Shown here one piece after another: positions 1-8,148 of a stretch of 64,000 nucleotides of DNA (the first letter of the stretch is position 1; every line of letters starts with the position of its first letter). Source of the stretch: an uncultured Campylobacter sp. (GTDB lineage: Bacteria; Campylobacterota; Campylobacteria; Campylobacterales; Campylobacteraceae); assembly GCF_905372745.1 (NCBI RefSeq), contig NZ_CAJPQR010000004.1, forward strand, positions 1 to 64,000. Reading direction: 5' to 3'. Position numbers and translations under genes: made by a program. The notes beneath the pieces were generated by a model that had not been told where the DNA came from, ran no database searches, and saw nothing but the letters and a program-made list of their open reading frames with translations.

Positions 1-2
1 AA

Positions 3-269
3 TTTAAATTTATATATCTTTGTAGACTCTTTGGAGTAATTTCAATCGTATCTATTGTAAATTCGATTTCTGGAAACATTATTATTCAAAATACTCCACT
101 TATAATAAAAACTATAAAAAATATAGCTTTTTATGGAGATTATCAGGAAATGAGAAAATATCCTGCTATAAAAGAAGGAGAACGTGTGATTTTGCACGAA
201 AACGGAGTAATATCAGTTGCAAGTAAGATAAACAATGAGATTATAATAGAAGTAAGAAAAATTGAGTAA
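3..269 (+). CDS. C-terminal part of an unidentified protein, cut by the window edge
   Basis: An open frame runs in from the left edge and stops at TAA 267-269, giving about 88 residues. The visible part starts with a hydrophobic stretch (about residues 1-30, rich in I, V, L and F) that could be a membrane segment, followed by a short polar tail ending EVRKIE. I do not recognise the family. Base composition is strongly AT-rich, like the TIR gene that follows and unlike the rest of the window, so both may belong to one transferred block. The start lies outside the window. Confidence 0.5.
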   Translation, partial: FKFIYLCRLFGVISIVSIVNSISGNIIIQNTPLIIKTIKNIAFYGDYQEMRKYPAIKEGERVILHENGVISVASKINNEIIIEVRKIE

Positions 270-517
270 CAAGCTATTTTTGTATACTTAAAATTATTCT
301 GAGCGAATTAAATTTTTTATAAAATAAAGTAGATGTTGACTGTGTTATTTGCTAACTTAAATAATTAAAGATAATCTTTAATATGAAAAGAGAAATGGAA
401 GGTTGTTATCTAATATAGTCTAGAGGGATAGGAAGTCCTGTCGAAAATAATAATCTAAAGCCAAATTTTAACAAAATATGTAATTCCTCACCGTGTAAGC
501 TTTTTAAGGGAAGGATT

Positions 518-1645
518 GTGAAACAAAATAAAATATATGAGTATGATATTGCACTCTCATTTGCTGGAGAAAATAGAGAGTATGTAGAAGAGGTTGCTAT
601 TTTTCTTAAAAACTTTGGTGTAAAAGTATTTTATGATGATTTTAAACAAGATGAAATTTGGGGGAAAAACTTATTTGAATACCTTCAAGATATTTATCAA
701 AATAAGGCTAAATACACAATAGTTTTTATTTCCGAGCAATATAAAAATAAAAAGTGGACCAGGCATGAGTATCGATCTGTTCAAGTAAGAGCACTAAACG
801 AAATAGAACAAGAATACATACTTCCTGTTAAATTTGATAATACAGAATTGCCTGGCCTTAATGAAAATTTGGCATATATAAGCACCAAAAACAAAACACC
901 AAAAGACATAGCTGATTTTTTTATTAAAAAAATTGGATTAATTTTTAATCAAAGATGGTGGGGCAAATGGGAGCGAAATAGTATTGCGCTTAGCAATACA
1001 GGCTCTTTACTTATAAAAGACGTAAAACAAAATGGTTTTATTTTTGATTTAACGGTTCAAAATGGAGCATATTTGGGTATATTGGAAAATGAATATGCCA
1101 AATTTATATCAAAAAACGAAGCTGTATTTGAAGAAGGCGAAAGTAAAATTAAATTTGTGAAAATAAAAGATGGAATTCAAATAGAGCCGATAAACTGTCA
1201 AAATTTGTGTGGCAGAGGTGCATATTTTGACGGTATTTATGAATTTCAAAAGGATATTTTTACATTTTATGATGACATCATAGATGATTTTGTTTTATCA
1301 AAAATATATGCATTAATCACTAAAGATGAAAAACATGATTTAGAAAATTATAGTCCAGAATCCAAATGGGAAGATTTTCTAAAATGCTTTGGCAGTAGCA
1401 GTGCATACATTGATAATCTTGATGACTTTAAAGCAACCATAATTGACGCATTTGTTCCAGGATTTTATAGTGACTATGCTGCGATTTTAATGATAGATGA
1501 TAATAAAGAAATTTGGGGTGCCTACTCTGATGCAGAAAAAGTATACTATTTTACAACAGAACAAAGATACAAAAATAAAATTCCAAAAACCATAGAAAAT
1601 TGGGCAAGTCGTTTCAAGACAACTGATATAATTTATTTGGATTAA
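518..1645 (+). CDS. TIR-domain protein with LprI-like C-terminal region, possible defence NADase
   Basis: 375 residues from a GTG start, preceded by AAGGGAAGG at 506-514. Residues about 8-145 form a bacterial TIR domain: it opens YDIALSFAGENREYVE and has W80-T-R-H-E84, which matches the placing of the catalytic Glu in NAD-cleaving TIR domains such as SARM1. Residues about 146-245 (GKWERNS, then CGRGAYFDGIYEF) resemble the beta-rich repeat found in LprI-like proteins, and the last 110 residues (ending in a tryptophan-bearing TIENWASRF segment) resemble the region that often follows it. TIR proteins of this type commonly act in phage defence by destroying NAD+; activity here is inferred. No signal peptide is visible, so it should be cytosolic. 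The gene is far more AT-rich than the genes after 2 kb, which suggests transfer. No partner such as ThsA or an Argonaute is visible in the window, but the left side is cut off. Confidence 0.75.
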   Translation: MKQNKIYEYDIALSFAGENREYVEEVAIFLKNFGVKVFYDDFKQDEIWGKNLFEYLQDIYQNKAKYTIVFISEQYKNKKWTRHEYRSVQVRALNEIEQEYILPVKFDNTELPGLNENLAYISTKNKTPKDIADFFIKKIGLIFNQRWWGKWERNSIALSNTGSLLIKDVKQNGFIFDLTVQNGAYLGILENEYAKFISKNEAVFEEGESKIKFVKIKDGIQIEPINCQNLCGRGAYFDGIYEFQKDIFTFYDDIIDDFVLSKIYALITKDEKHDLENYSPESKWEDFLKCFGSSSAYIDNLDDFKATIIDAFVPGFYSDYAAILMIDDNKEIWGAYSDAEKVYYFTTEQRYKNKIPKTIENWASRFKTTDIIYLD

Positions 1646-1942
1646 AAGGAATTTGAGGTTCATAGCAACAAAATTTAACTACTTTTTGCTATTTTTTGCA
1701 TGATACTCGCGGACGTTTTCTGCGGGCATGCCGCAGGTGATGTCTTGGGTAGTAGTGCTGTTTTTTGGTTAAGCGCTCGCGGCATATTTTAATAAATAAA
1801 TTTAGCCTTGCAAATTTGACTCAAATTTTAATCAAATTCGTAAATTTTTGGTCATCAAAGCCAAAAACCAAATTTGACACCGGCGGGCCGAGCTAAATTT
1901 TACCTTTTCTTATTTTCGCTTTTTTGCGCGTTTAACGCCTCA

Positions 1943-2100
1943 AATTTCTGCTTTAAAATTTTAAAAACTTCGTGCTTTGAGAGCTCATATTTGTCGTATA
2001 TCCACGGCGTCATCGTCGCCGGTAGGCTGCATGAGGCCGTATGCTAGCTCGCGGTCTAGCCCGTCTTTTTTAAATTTAACGTTTAAAACGCTAATTTTAC
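1943..2100 (-). pseudogene. Frameshifted 3'-end copy of the gene at 7468-7926
   Basis: On the minus strand this stretch matches the 3' third of the membrane protein gene at 7468-7926 at roughly 90% by eye from 1944 to 2090. The peptide core LAYGLMQPTGDDDAV is shared. One extra C (atatccacgg here, atatcacgg in the intact gene) shifts the frame after that core, and the rest of the gene is absent. Both copies point the same way and bracket the lipoprotein operon between them. Confidence 0.85.
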
Positions 2101-2184
2101 GGACCGCGCAAATGCCCGTTTGCTTTATAAATTTGCCTCCTTGCAAAGCAGGCCGGTTAATGAGCAAAACCGGCCGAATTTGAT

Positions 2185-3426
2185 CTAAAAAGGTAAGACT
2201 ACTCCTCCGCCTGCGGTTTGTTTAACTACGTTATCTTCGCGTCCGCCCGCGTCGGTGCCGACCTTTGGCGAGCCGATATTAGAGCCTTGGACTAGGCGGC
2301 AGATATCGCCGGCCTTAGCGCTGCCTGAGACTAGCTTTAGATAGCTCATCTTAGGCGTCACGCGCGTAACCTCGGCCTTAGCGGTCATGGTCTCTTCTTT
2401 TCCGACGACTTCTTTGGTGTACGGGTCGATTACCGTTTGACCTAGAGAATACACCTCATAAACGTCTCCTTGCTTTAAATTTTGCGCGATAAGTATCTCA
2501 TCGCCGGAGACGCTAGAGATTTTTAGCGGGTAGATGCTGGCTATGATTTCATCGGTTACGGCTTTTGCTATGTCTTGGACGGCCAGGGCGTAGGCATGGT
2601 CGCCTTTGACGCTAAAACTAGCGGCTATATCGTTTGAAAATTTAACCTGCCTAGTCGCCATAGCTAGCACTCTGTAGTGGATACGCGCGCTAGCCTTTTT
2701 GCCGCTTGCCTTGCCCGTAGTTATGGTGCTTGCCTTGCCTTCGCTAAGGCTAAATTCCTCCAAATCAAAAACCAAGAGATAATCCGCGCCTAGCACGTTT
2801 CCTAGCTTCAAAAGCTCTTCTTTTTCGGCATTGCCGCTGCTAAGTACGGCTTTTTCTCGGTAATACGCATCGCCGTTTTCCCTATCTAAAACCGTAAATT
2901 TACGCGTCTTGGTTATCGCCGTTACCAAAGAGCGAGTTATGTCGTCCGCGACTCTGATACTGCTTTTGTATTCGCCGTTTACCTCAAACGAAAAATCCGA
3001 TACGTAGCCCGGCATAACCGCTAGCCTGCGGCGATTATTCGGATCAAGGCCGGGGGTTTTATATTTTTTTGAGACGCTGGTTTTTTTGATCTCTACGGCA
3101 ACATTATAGCCGTCCGGAGTTCTTACGTTTTTTAAAACCTCATACGAGTCGAATCTCCCACCGGTTTGCTTTGAAATTTGATCGCTATAAATTTTTTCAA
3201 AATCCCTATCTTTACCGTCTTGGATCGAACTTGTCAGCATAAAAGTACTAGCGCTTAGCTTCACGCCGTTCATCCTACCGACGGCATCGGCTAGAGCTTT
3301 ACTTAAAGCCTCATCGTAGCTAGCCCCGTAACCTTCGCCGTTAGCGGTGCTTACATTGGTTTTCGTTATAACTTCGGCATTTAGCAAAGATACGAAAAGA
3401 GTAAAAGCAAAAATTATCTTTTTCAT
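2185..3426 (-). CDS. CsgG/FlgT-like periplasmic protein
   Basis: 413 residues with a cleavable-looking signal peptide (about 1-17, ending LLNA). The N-terminal part (GEGYGASYDEALSKALADA) resembles the alternating segment of LPP20/FlgT-type periplasmic proteins. Residues about 130-225 (RRRLAVMPG, KFTVLDRE, GADYLLVFDLEEF) have the look of the CsgG fold. The C-terminal part (about 300-375) resembles the FlgT C-terminal domain, with VIDPYTKEVVG. Last gene of a five-gene envelope operon, 9 bp after its upstream neighbour. The ribosome site is weak (AGGCGG), so coupling to the preceding gene is likely. Role in outer-membrane or cell-wall assembly is inferred from family and context. Confidence 0.7.
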   Translation of the reverse strand: MKKIIFAFTLFVSLLNAEVITKTNVSTANGEGYGASYDEALSKALADAVGRMNGVKLSASTFMLTSSIQDGKDRDFEKIYSDQISKQTGGRFDSYEVLKNVRTPDGYNVAVEIKKTSVSKKYKTPGLDPNNRRRLAVMPGYVSDFSFEVNGEYKSSIRVADDITRSLVTAITKTRKFTVLDRENGDAYYREKAVLSSGNAEKEELLKLGNVLGADYLLVFDLEEFSLSEGKASTITTGKASGKKASARIHYRVLAMATRQVKFSNDIAASFSVKGDHAYALAVQDIAKAVTDEIIASIYPLKISSVSGDEILIAQNLKQGDVYEVYSLGQTVIDPYTKEVVGKEETMTAKAEVTRVTPKMSYLKLVSGSAKAGDICRLVQGSNIGSPKVGTDAGGREDNVVKQTAGGGVVLPF

Positions 3427-3435
3427 GATCGCCGC

Positions 3436-4821
3436 CTAAAAATCGTCTACGCTTAGATTATTGCTTTTCTTGACTCCAGGAGTCGCTTTTTTATTACTTT
3501 TTTTCTCGTTAGTTTGAGTTTTTGGGTTAAATTTTTCATTTGCCGCCTCAATACTATCTCTTGAGTAATATCTAATTACGCCTACGACCTCGTAGTCATC
3601 TTTATCCACGCTCCAACTTCTTACGTCTTCGATGCCGCGTAAATTCATAGACGATGAACTACTAAATTCCTGCGACATCTCTTTTATGATGGCATTTGTT
3701 TTTTTCTTTTCCGGCGCATTATAGTTCGTAATGTCGTTTTCTCTCGCAGCCTTCATCATAGCTTGTACGGTTTTTTGCTGTACCTTAGTGTCTTTGATAA
3801 AGGCATTGACGTTAGAATTTAAAAAATTAGACATAAATTTATCCGCCATACCTCGAGCTCTTTCGCTACTTTCCTTTCGGTAGTCTGCGTTCATCCCTTC
3901 TTCTTTAATAAAAGAATCCATACCGTAAGCTAATAAACTAGGGCGGCAGTTTTCGTTGTAGAAATATTTCAATCCAAAGGTGCTTAAAAGCTCTTCGTCG
4001 CTAAGCGCATCGGCTACGTCCGTAGGATCTTTACATTGCTCTTTATTTTCCGTCTTTTTAGATTGTCTGCCTTGTTTTAAATCCCTTGCTAATTGGATGG
4101 ATTTTTCCGTAGTGTAGGCTAATACGCCTATTTCGATTTCGCCGTTATCTTTAGTAACGATAAAATTTGCATACGGCACAAGACCTTCTATGCTATCAAA
4201 ACCGCTTTTAATAAAGCCGTCTGAATAAGCTTTGTTAAATATATCTTTAGTTACTTCGACCTCTAGCCTTTTTTTCTCCGCTTCCGGCTTATCTTGTACG
4301 GCTTTAGAGATTATACCGAATACTATGCCAAACACTCCGTCCATGTCTTGTTCGGCTTGCATTTGGGTTAATCTTTCGTCCGATTCCTTTTTTAACTCAT
4401 CTTGCAAAATCGTATCCGGTACGGTTTTATTATAGTAGCTATAAGCTTCTTTAACGGCGACACTGCCGGCCTTTGACAACGCGACCTGAGCTTTTAGCTC
4501 TAAAATAGCTTGATTATAAGCGCTAGTTAGATAATCATAATACTGCGGATCGTCGGTTCCTACGTCTATAGACGCCGTTTGTTTGTAGACGGTTGCTTTT
4601 ATGCCGTTTTTCTTGGCTTTTTGCTTTAGTTCTTTTTCGGCATCGTTTAGTAGCTTTTGCATATTTTCTTTTTTAGGTTTTTGTGCGTCGTTTACCGTTT
4701 GGGGTATCTTTTGATCATCTATGCTTTCTAGTTGTTCGCTTTGTTCATTTGCTTCTTGCGCATAACTTAAATTTAACGTCAAAGCCGCAGCTACCGCCAA
4801 ACTTAAAAATTTGATATTCAT
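3436..4821 (-). CDS. DUF6844-type exported protein of the LpoB operon
   Basis: 461 residues with a signal peptide (MNIKFLSLAVAAALTLNLSYAQ, residues 1-22) and a strong ribosome site (AAAGGA). The mature protein is highly charged and mostly helical. A lysine-rich segment follows the signal peptide, and the C-terminus has an Asn/Lys-rich tail. No catalytic motif is evident. I assign the DUF6844 label from its conserved place between LpoB and CsgG-like genes rather than from a clear motif. It sits 13 bp downstream of the LpoB-like gene and 9 bp upstream of the CsgG-like one, so the five genes are very likely co-transcribed. Confidence 0.55.
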   Translation of the reverse strand: MNIKFLSLAVAAALTLNLSYAQEANEQSEQLESIDDQKIPQTVNDAQKPKKENMQKLLNDAEKELKQKAKKNGIKATVYKQTASIDVGTDDPQYYDYLTSAYNQAILELKAQVALSKAGSVAVKEAYSYYNKTVPDTILQDELKKESDERLTQMQAEQDMDGVFGIVFGIISKAVQDKPEAEKKRLEVEVTKDIFNKAYSDGFIKSGFDSIEGLVPYANFIVTKDNGEIEIGVLAYTTEKSIQLARDLKQGRQSKKTENKEQCKDPTDVADALSDEELLSTFGLKYFYNENCRPSLLAYGMDSFIKEEGMNADYRKESSERARGMADKFMSNFLNSNVNAFIKDTKVQQKTVQAMMKAARENDITNYNAPEKKKTNAIIKEMSQEFSSSSSMNLRGIEDVRSWSVDKDDYEVVGVIRYYSRDSIEAANEKFNPKTQTNEKKSNKKATPGVKKSNNLSVDDF

Positions 4822-4834
4822 ATTTTTCCTTTAG

Positions 4835-5446
4835 TTACCAGCTTACGCTTTTGTTCGAACCGATTTTATTTATATTTATCTCGTCTTCCCAGAATGCTAG
4901 ACCGGTTTGCAACTGAGTCAAAGTAAGCTGAAAATAATACTCCACTAGCTGTTTATTGTCCGTGGTTTTTATATTTCGCTGTATTATCTTGCCAGATAAG
5001 CTCATATCAGGAGCCAATAGAGTGCCTTTTTTAGCGATCGTATTTTGGGCAAATTCGTCGTTTTCCCTAAGTTCTCTTACGTCGTGAGACATCGTATCCT
5101 CTGCCCCTCCGGCGGCGACTGCGGTAGTTATTACGGCTTTACCGCTTTTTAGCATAGCGATGCGGATTTTTTTGGTTAGTAAAGCCGTATCGATGCGCTG
5201 GGTCGTATCGTTTATGACCTTGCCCATAGCTACGACGTAACGTCCGCCGCCGGGTCTTTCTAGAGATCCGCTAGATAGCAGGCTTTCCACGGCGTCGCTT
5301 GCGGCCTTTTCAAAGTCGGTATGATCTATACCCATCGTTATAGGCTCGGCGTCTTTTACTTTAGAGCCGTTTTGCATATAGCCGCTTGTAGCGCATCCGC
5401 TAAATATCGCAGCTATGACGGCTACGGAAAATAAAGTCTTTTTCAT
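4835..5446 (-). CDS. LpoB-family lipoprotein (penicillin-binding-protein activator type)
   Basis: 203 residues. The signal sequence ends in a lipobox with the acylated cysteine at position 18 (IFSGC). The mature part shows the LpoB-like pattern: GGGRYVVAMGKVINDTTQR around residues 67-85, KIRIAMLKSGK, then DMSLSGKIIQRN and YYFQLTLTQLQTGLAFWEDE near the C-terminus. In Enterobacteria LpoB is an outer-membrane lipoprotein that activates PBP1b. No PBP gene is visible nearby, so the partner here is unknown. Good ribosome site (AAGGAG). Third gene of the operon. Confidence 0.8.
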   Translation of the reverse strand: MKKTLFSVAVIAAIFSGCATSGYMQNGSKVKDAEPITMGIDHTDFEKAASDAVESLLSSGSLERPGGGRYVVAMGKVINDTTQRIDTALLTKKIRIAMLKSGKAVITTAVAAGGAEDTMSHDVRELRENDEFAQNTIAKKGTLLAPDMSLSGKIIQRNIKTTDNKQLVEYYFQLTLTQLQTGLAFWEDEININKIGSNKSVSW

Positions 5447-5456
5447 TATTTACTCC

Positions 5457-5876
5457 TTAGTTTTTAAATTCGTATCTATTTATGGTCTTGATATCTTTAT
5501 CGTCGCTATCAGGGGTCGTTATGCGTAGCTTATAATTAACTGCTTTATCGCTAGGCGAAACGGCTCTAACGTTAAAATCCCTTTTGCTCTGCACGACTAC
5601 TCTTTTCCATTTTGTAGTTATGTTTGTGATTAAAAAGCCGTCTTTATCAAACCAATCTACCTTATAAAGCAGGTCTTTGTTAAAAGACGATTCGTTTTTA
5701 AACCTAGCCTCGACCTCCATCATACCGCCGTTAGTGAAGCGGTCGTTTAGGCTTTGCAGCGATAAAAAGCTATTTACCGAGCTGTCCTCGATATCTAGGT
5801 GCGGGCTTGCTTTAGGTTCTTTTGATGAGCAGCCTATGAGCAATAAGCTAAGCGCAAAAAGCGCAAATTTTTTCAT
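5457..5876 (-). CDS. YcfL-family lipoprotein
   Basis: About 139 residues starting MKKFALFALSLLLIGCSS, with a lipobox (LLIGC). An earlier in-frame ATG exists 15 bases upstream, but the AAAGGA between the two ATGs serves the second, so I place the start at 5876. The mature region (EARFKNESSFNKDLLYKVDWFDKDG) is the beta-sandwich pattern of the YcfL/DUF1425 family, which in many proteobacteria sits next to lpoB. The start lies almost on top of the stop codon of the upstream COG3014 gene, indicating translational coupling. Confidence 0.75.
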   Translation of the reverse strand: MKKFALFALSLLLIGCSSKEPKASPHLDIEDSSVNSFLSLQSLNDRFTNGGMMEVEARFKNESSFNKDLLYKVDWFDKDGFLITNITTKWKRVVVQSKRDFNVRAVSPSDKAVNYKLRITTPDSDDKDIKTINRYEFKN

Positions 5877-5877
5877 T

Positions 5878-7266
5878 TTATTTCCTTTCATAGTAAATTT
5901 CGTTTAGGCTAATATTGCCAGGCGTTAGAGATTTTATATAGATAATAGCATTTAGTCCCTCTTTTAAGGTTATATTTTTAACCGGCTTTGCGTCGTTTGT
6001 TACTATTTGTAAAATTTGCCCTTTATTCTCGACCCTTAGGCTTTGAAAGTCGCGCGGCAGAGTACTCCAGTATCTGACGTCTGATTTATTGGTAATTGCA
6101 GAATATAAACCGGCCGCTATCGTTCCTATATCTCCGGCTGCTTCTCTAGCTCCGTAGCTAAGCGCCGCTTTGGTTATCGCCCTTGCTATGGTTCTGGTTA
6201 CGCGAACGGGCATTTGGTCTTTAAATTCGGTTCTTACCACGGCGTCCATATCGGCTATCTGGATGGTAGGCTCGCCGTTTACTTTTATAAATTCATACGA
6301 ACTAGCGCTTTGATCCAGCGTCGGCAAGGCTATGCCTACGTGAGGCACGTGCATGGTGGCTATAAAAAGCGGTATGTCGTATCTGAGCTCTTTTCTAGCG
6401 ATAGTTTGGCCGTTTTCGTATATGACCCAAACGTATTTAGAGAGATTTTTATGTCCGTTTTTAGAAAAGTAGCTATCTATAAGCGCCATATCTTTTCTAA
6501 CCTGCGGATTTTTACTATCCATCAGCAGGGTTTCTTTTAGTAAATCTCGCGATTTTTCGTAATTGCCGTCCATAAAGAAAAATATACCGGCTAAATACGA
6601 AGTAAACGGATTTATAAAATTAGGCAAGGCTCTAAAATCGCCTATCGAACTCTCGTATGAGGATAGTATCGCCGAAATTTGCGAGTCGTTTTGAGATTTT
6701 TGATCGTTTTGCTCTACTTTGGCGTCTTTTTCCAGCTCGTCTTTAGCCTTTTGCAGCTGCTTGGCATACATATCTTTAGCTCGCCTTTGTCTATCTATGG
6801 CTCTGTTTAGCTCCACTCTGGCGCTATCGTAATCTTTCATAGACATAAAGTCTAACGATTTATAAATATTGGTCATAACGCGCTCATAATAATACCCCTC
6901 GTAATCAAGCGTATTTTCATTTACTAAAGCCGAACCTATCTCGGCTCCTACCGCAGATAGCGCGCCTTTTTCGTCTATATCTTCTTTATATTTTGACTCG
7001 GCTACGTCAAAATAATAAACGCTAGCGTTAAAGTCTCCGCACTGTCTAAGCAGTGCGCCTGCTTGATTTGCCGAAAGTACGGCGTCGTCGCTTTTTGCGA
7101 TCTTATTTTTTTGCTCCGTTACGTCGCAAACTCCGTCGGCAAATTTTTTAGAATAAGCCGCGATGCCGTCTTGATGGCCGGTTACCGCCGCACAGCCTAC
7201 AAACGATACGAAAATAATACAGGCCATAACGCATCTTTTGATAAATAGACGTTTAAAACCCCTCAT
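5878..7266 (-). CDS. COG3014-family lipoprotein with TPR-like helices
   Basis: 462 residues. The signal sequence ends at a lipobox cysteine (VSFVGC, about residue 25). The middle part is helical and repeat-like (VYYFDVAESKYKED; YDSARVELNRAIDRQRRAKDMYA; NYEKSRDLLKETLLMDS), consistent with tetratricopeptide packing. The C-terminal third contains a conserved block beginning RTIARAITKAA. This protein family is typically found with ycfL and lpoB homologues, as here. First gene of the operon; a GGGGG stretch serves as the ribosome site. Function is unknown beyond an expected envelope role. Confidence 0.75.
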   Translation of the reverse strand: MRGFKRLFIKRCVMACIIFVSFVGCAAVTGHQDGIAAYSKKFADGVCDVTEQKNKIAKSDDAVLSANQAGALLRQCGDFNASVYYFDVAESKYKEDIDEKGALSAVGAEIGSALVNENTLDYEGYYYERVMTNIYKSLDFMSMKDYDSARVELNRAIDRQRRAKDMYAKQLQKAKDELEKDAKVEQNDQKSQNDSQISAILSSYESSIGDFRALPNFINPFTSYLAGIFFFMDGNYEKSRDLLKETLLMDSKNPQVRKDMALIDSYFSKNGHKNLSKYVWVIYENGQTIARKELRYDIPLFIATMHVPHVGIALPTLDQSASSYEFIKVNGEPTIQIADMDAVVRTEFKDQMPVRVTRTIARAITKAALSYGAREAAGDIGTIAAGLYSAITNKSDVRYWSTLPRDFQSLRVENKGQILQIVTNDAKPVKNITLKEGLNAIIYIKSLTPGNISLNEIYYERK

Positions 7267-7467
7267 CTTGTCCCCCTAGATTTAGATTTCGGTAATACTT
7301 GCATAATATTACATCAAGTAATATTAAATGAATATTAAGCAAAATCGCAAAATCTTTAAAACATTAATCTTGCGTAGAAATTAAAATAAAGATTTAATAT
7401 AATAAAAGCAAATCCCCTCGCTCGTTATGAAAAATTTTTGCCGATTTTAGAGGCATAAATTTGCGTC

Positions 7468-7926
7468 CTAGCTTTGTTTTTCGAATTTCTGCTTTAAAAT
7501 TTTAAAAATCTCATTCTTTGAAAGCTCGTATTTGTCGTATATCACGGCGTCATCATCGCCGGTAGGCTGCATGAGGCCGTATGCTAGCTTGCGGTCCAGT
7601 CCGCCTTTTTTAAATTTAACGTTTAAAACGTCTATTTTGCGCTTGGCGTCTATCTCGCGGATGCTGATTTGCTTGATATCTTTAAAGTAAAATTTGGCGC
7701 TTTTACCGCCTTTTTGTATGAAAAATCCGTCGTCTTCAATACGCAAAAAACTAACTTGAAATATCTTTTTTACGCAAAAAACCGCGCAGATCACGGCAAC
7801 GGCCATCGTAAAAATGCCCGTGCCGCCCAAGGCGTAGTAAAAATATCCCGCAAAACCCGCGCAAAATAGCGCAATAGCCAAAAATAATGCGCTTGCTGCG
7901 CCTTTTTTATTTTCTTTTACCGTCAT
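7468..7926 (-). CDS. Small membrane protein, two membrane segments plus a PH-like domain
   Basis: 152 residues with an AAGGAG ribosome site. Residues about 10-32 and 36-52 are hydrophobic and likely form two membrane helices. The rest (LRIEDDGFFIQKGGK, FYFKDIKQISI) has the strand pattern of bacterial PH-like domains that follow a two-helix anchor. Function is unknown. A degraded copy of its 3' third lies at 1943-2100, on the other side of the lipoprotein operon. The frameshifted protein at 60304-60826 has a similar layout without obvious sequence identity. Confidence 0.6.
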   Translation of the reverse strand: MTVKENKKGAASALFLAIALFCAGFAGYFYYALGGTGIFTMAVAVICAVFCVKKIFQVSFLRIEDDGFFIQKGGKSAKFYFKDIKQISIREIDAKRKIDVLNVKFKKGGLDRKLAYGLMQPTGDDDAVIYDKYELSKNEIFKILKQKFEKQS

Positions 7927-8069
7927 CTTTGCTCCTTTTTTGCAAATTATACCAAACGGCGGTGTAAATACGGATATTAAAGTGCTAATCGCAAAGATAA
8001 ATTTACCGCCTAAAAAGCGTTATCCGCGGTTAAATTTTATATCGGCGTTAAAATCGACGTAATTTTTGC

Positions 8070-8075
8070 TATAAT
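8070..8075 (+). promoter_or_regulatory. Likely sigma70 -10 box for pglB
   Basis: TATAAT preceded by TTTTTGC, the usual extended form in Campylobacter, about 75 bases before the pglB start. Confidence 0.5.
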
Positions 8076-8148
8076 AAACGTGAATTAAATAAAAAATGAC
8101 CCGGCAACGCGGCTAATTTGCTTTGCGCGGGTAAATTTAAGGACATAA

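Noticed and set aside
421..470. Structured RNA or retron-type sequence before the TIR gene (GGATAGGAAGTCCTGTC)
   Set aside because: Only a weak hairpin can be drawn and no reverse transcriptase or other partner is visible.
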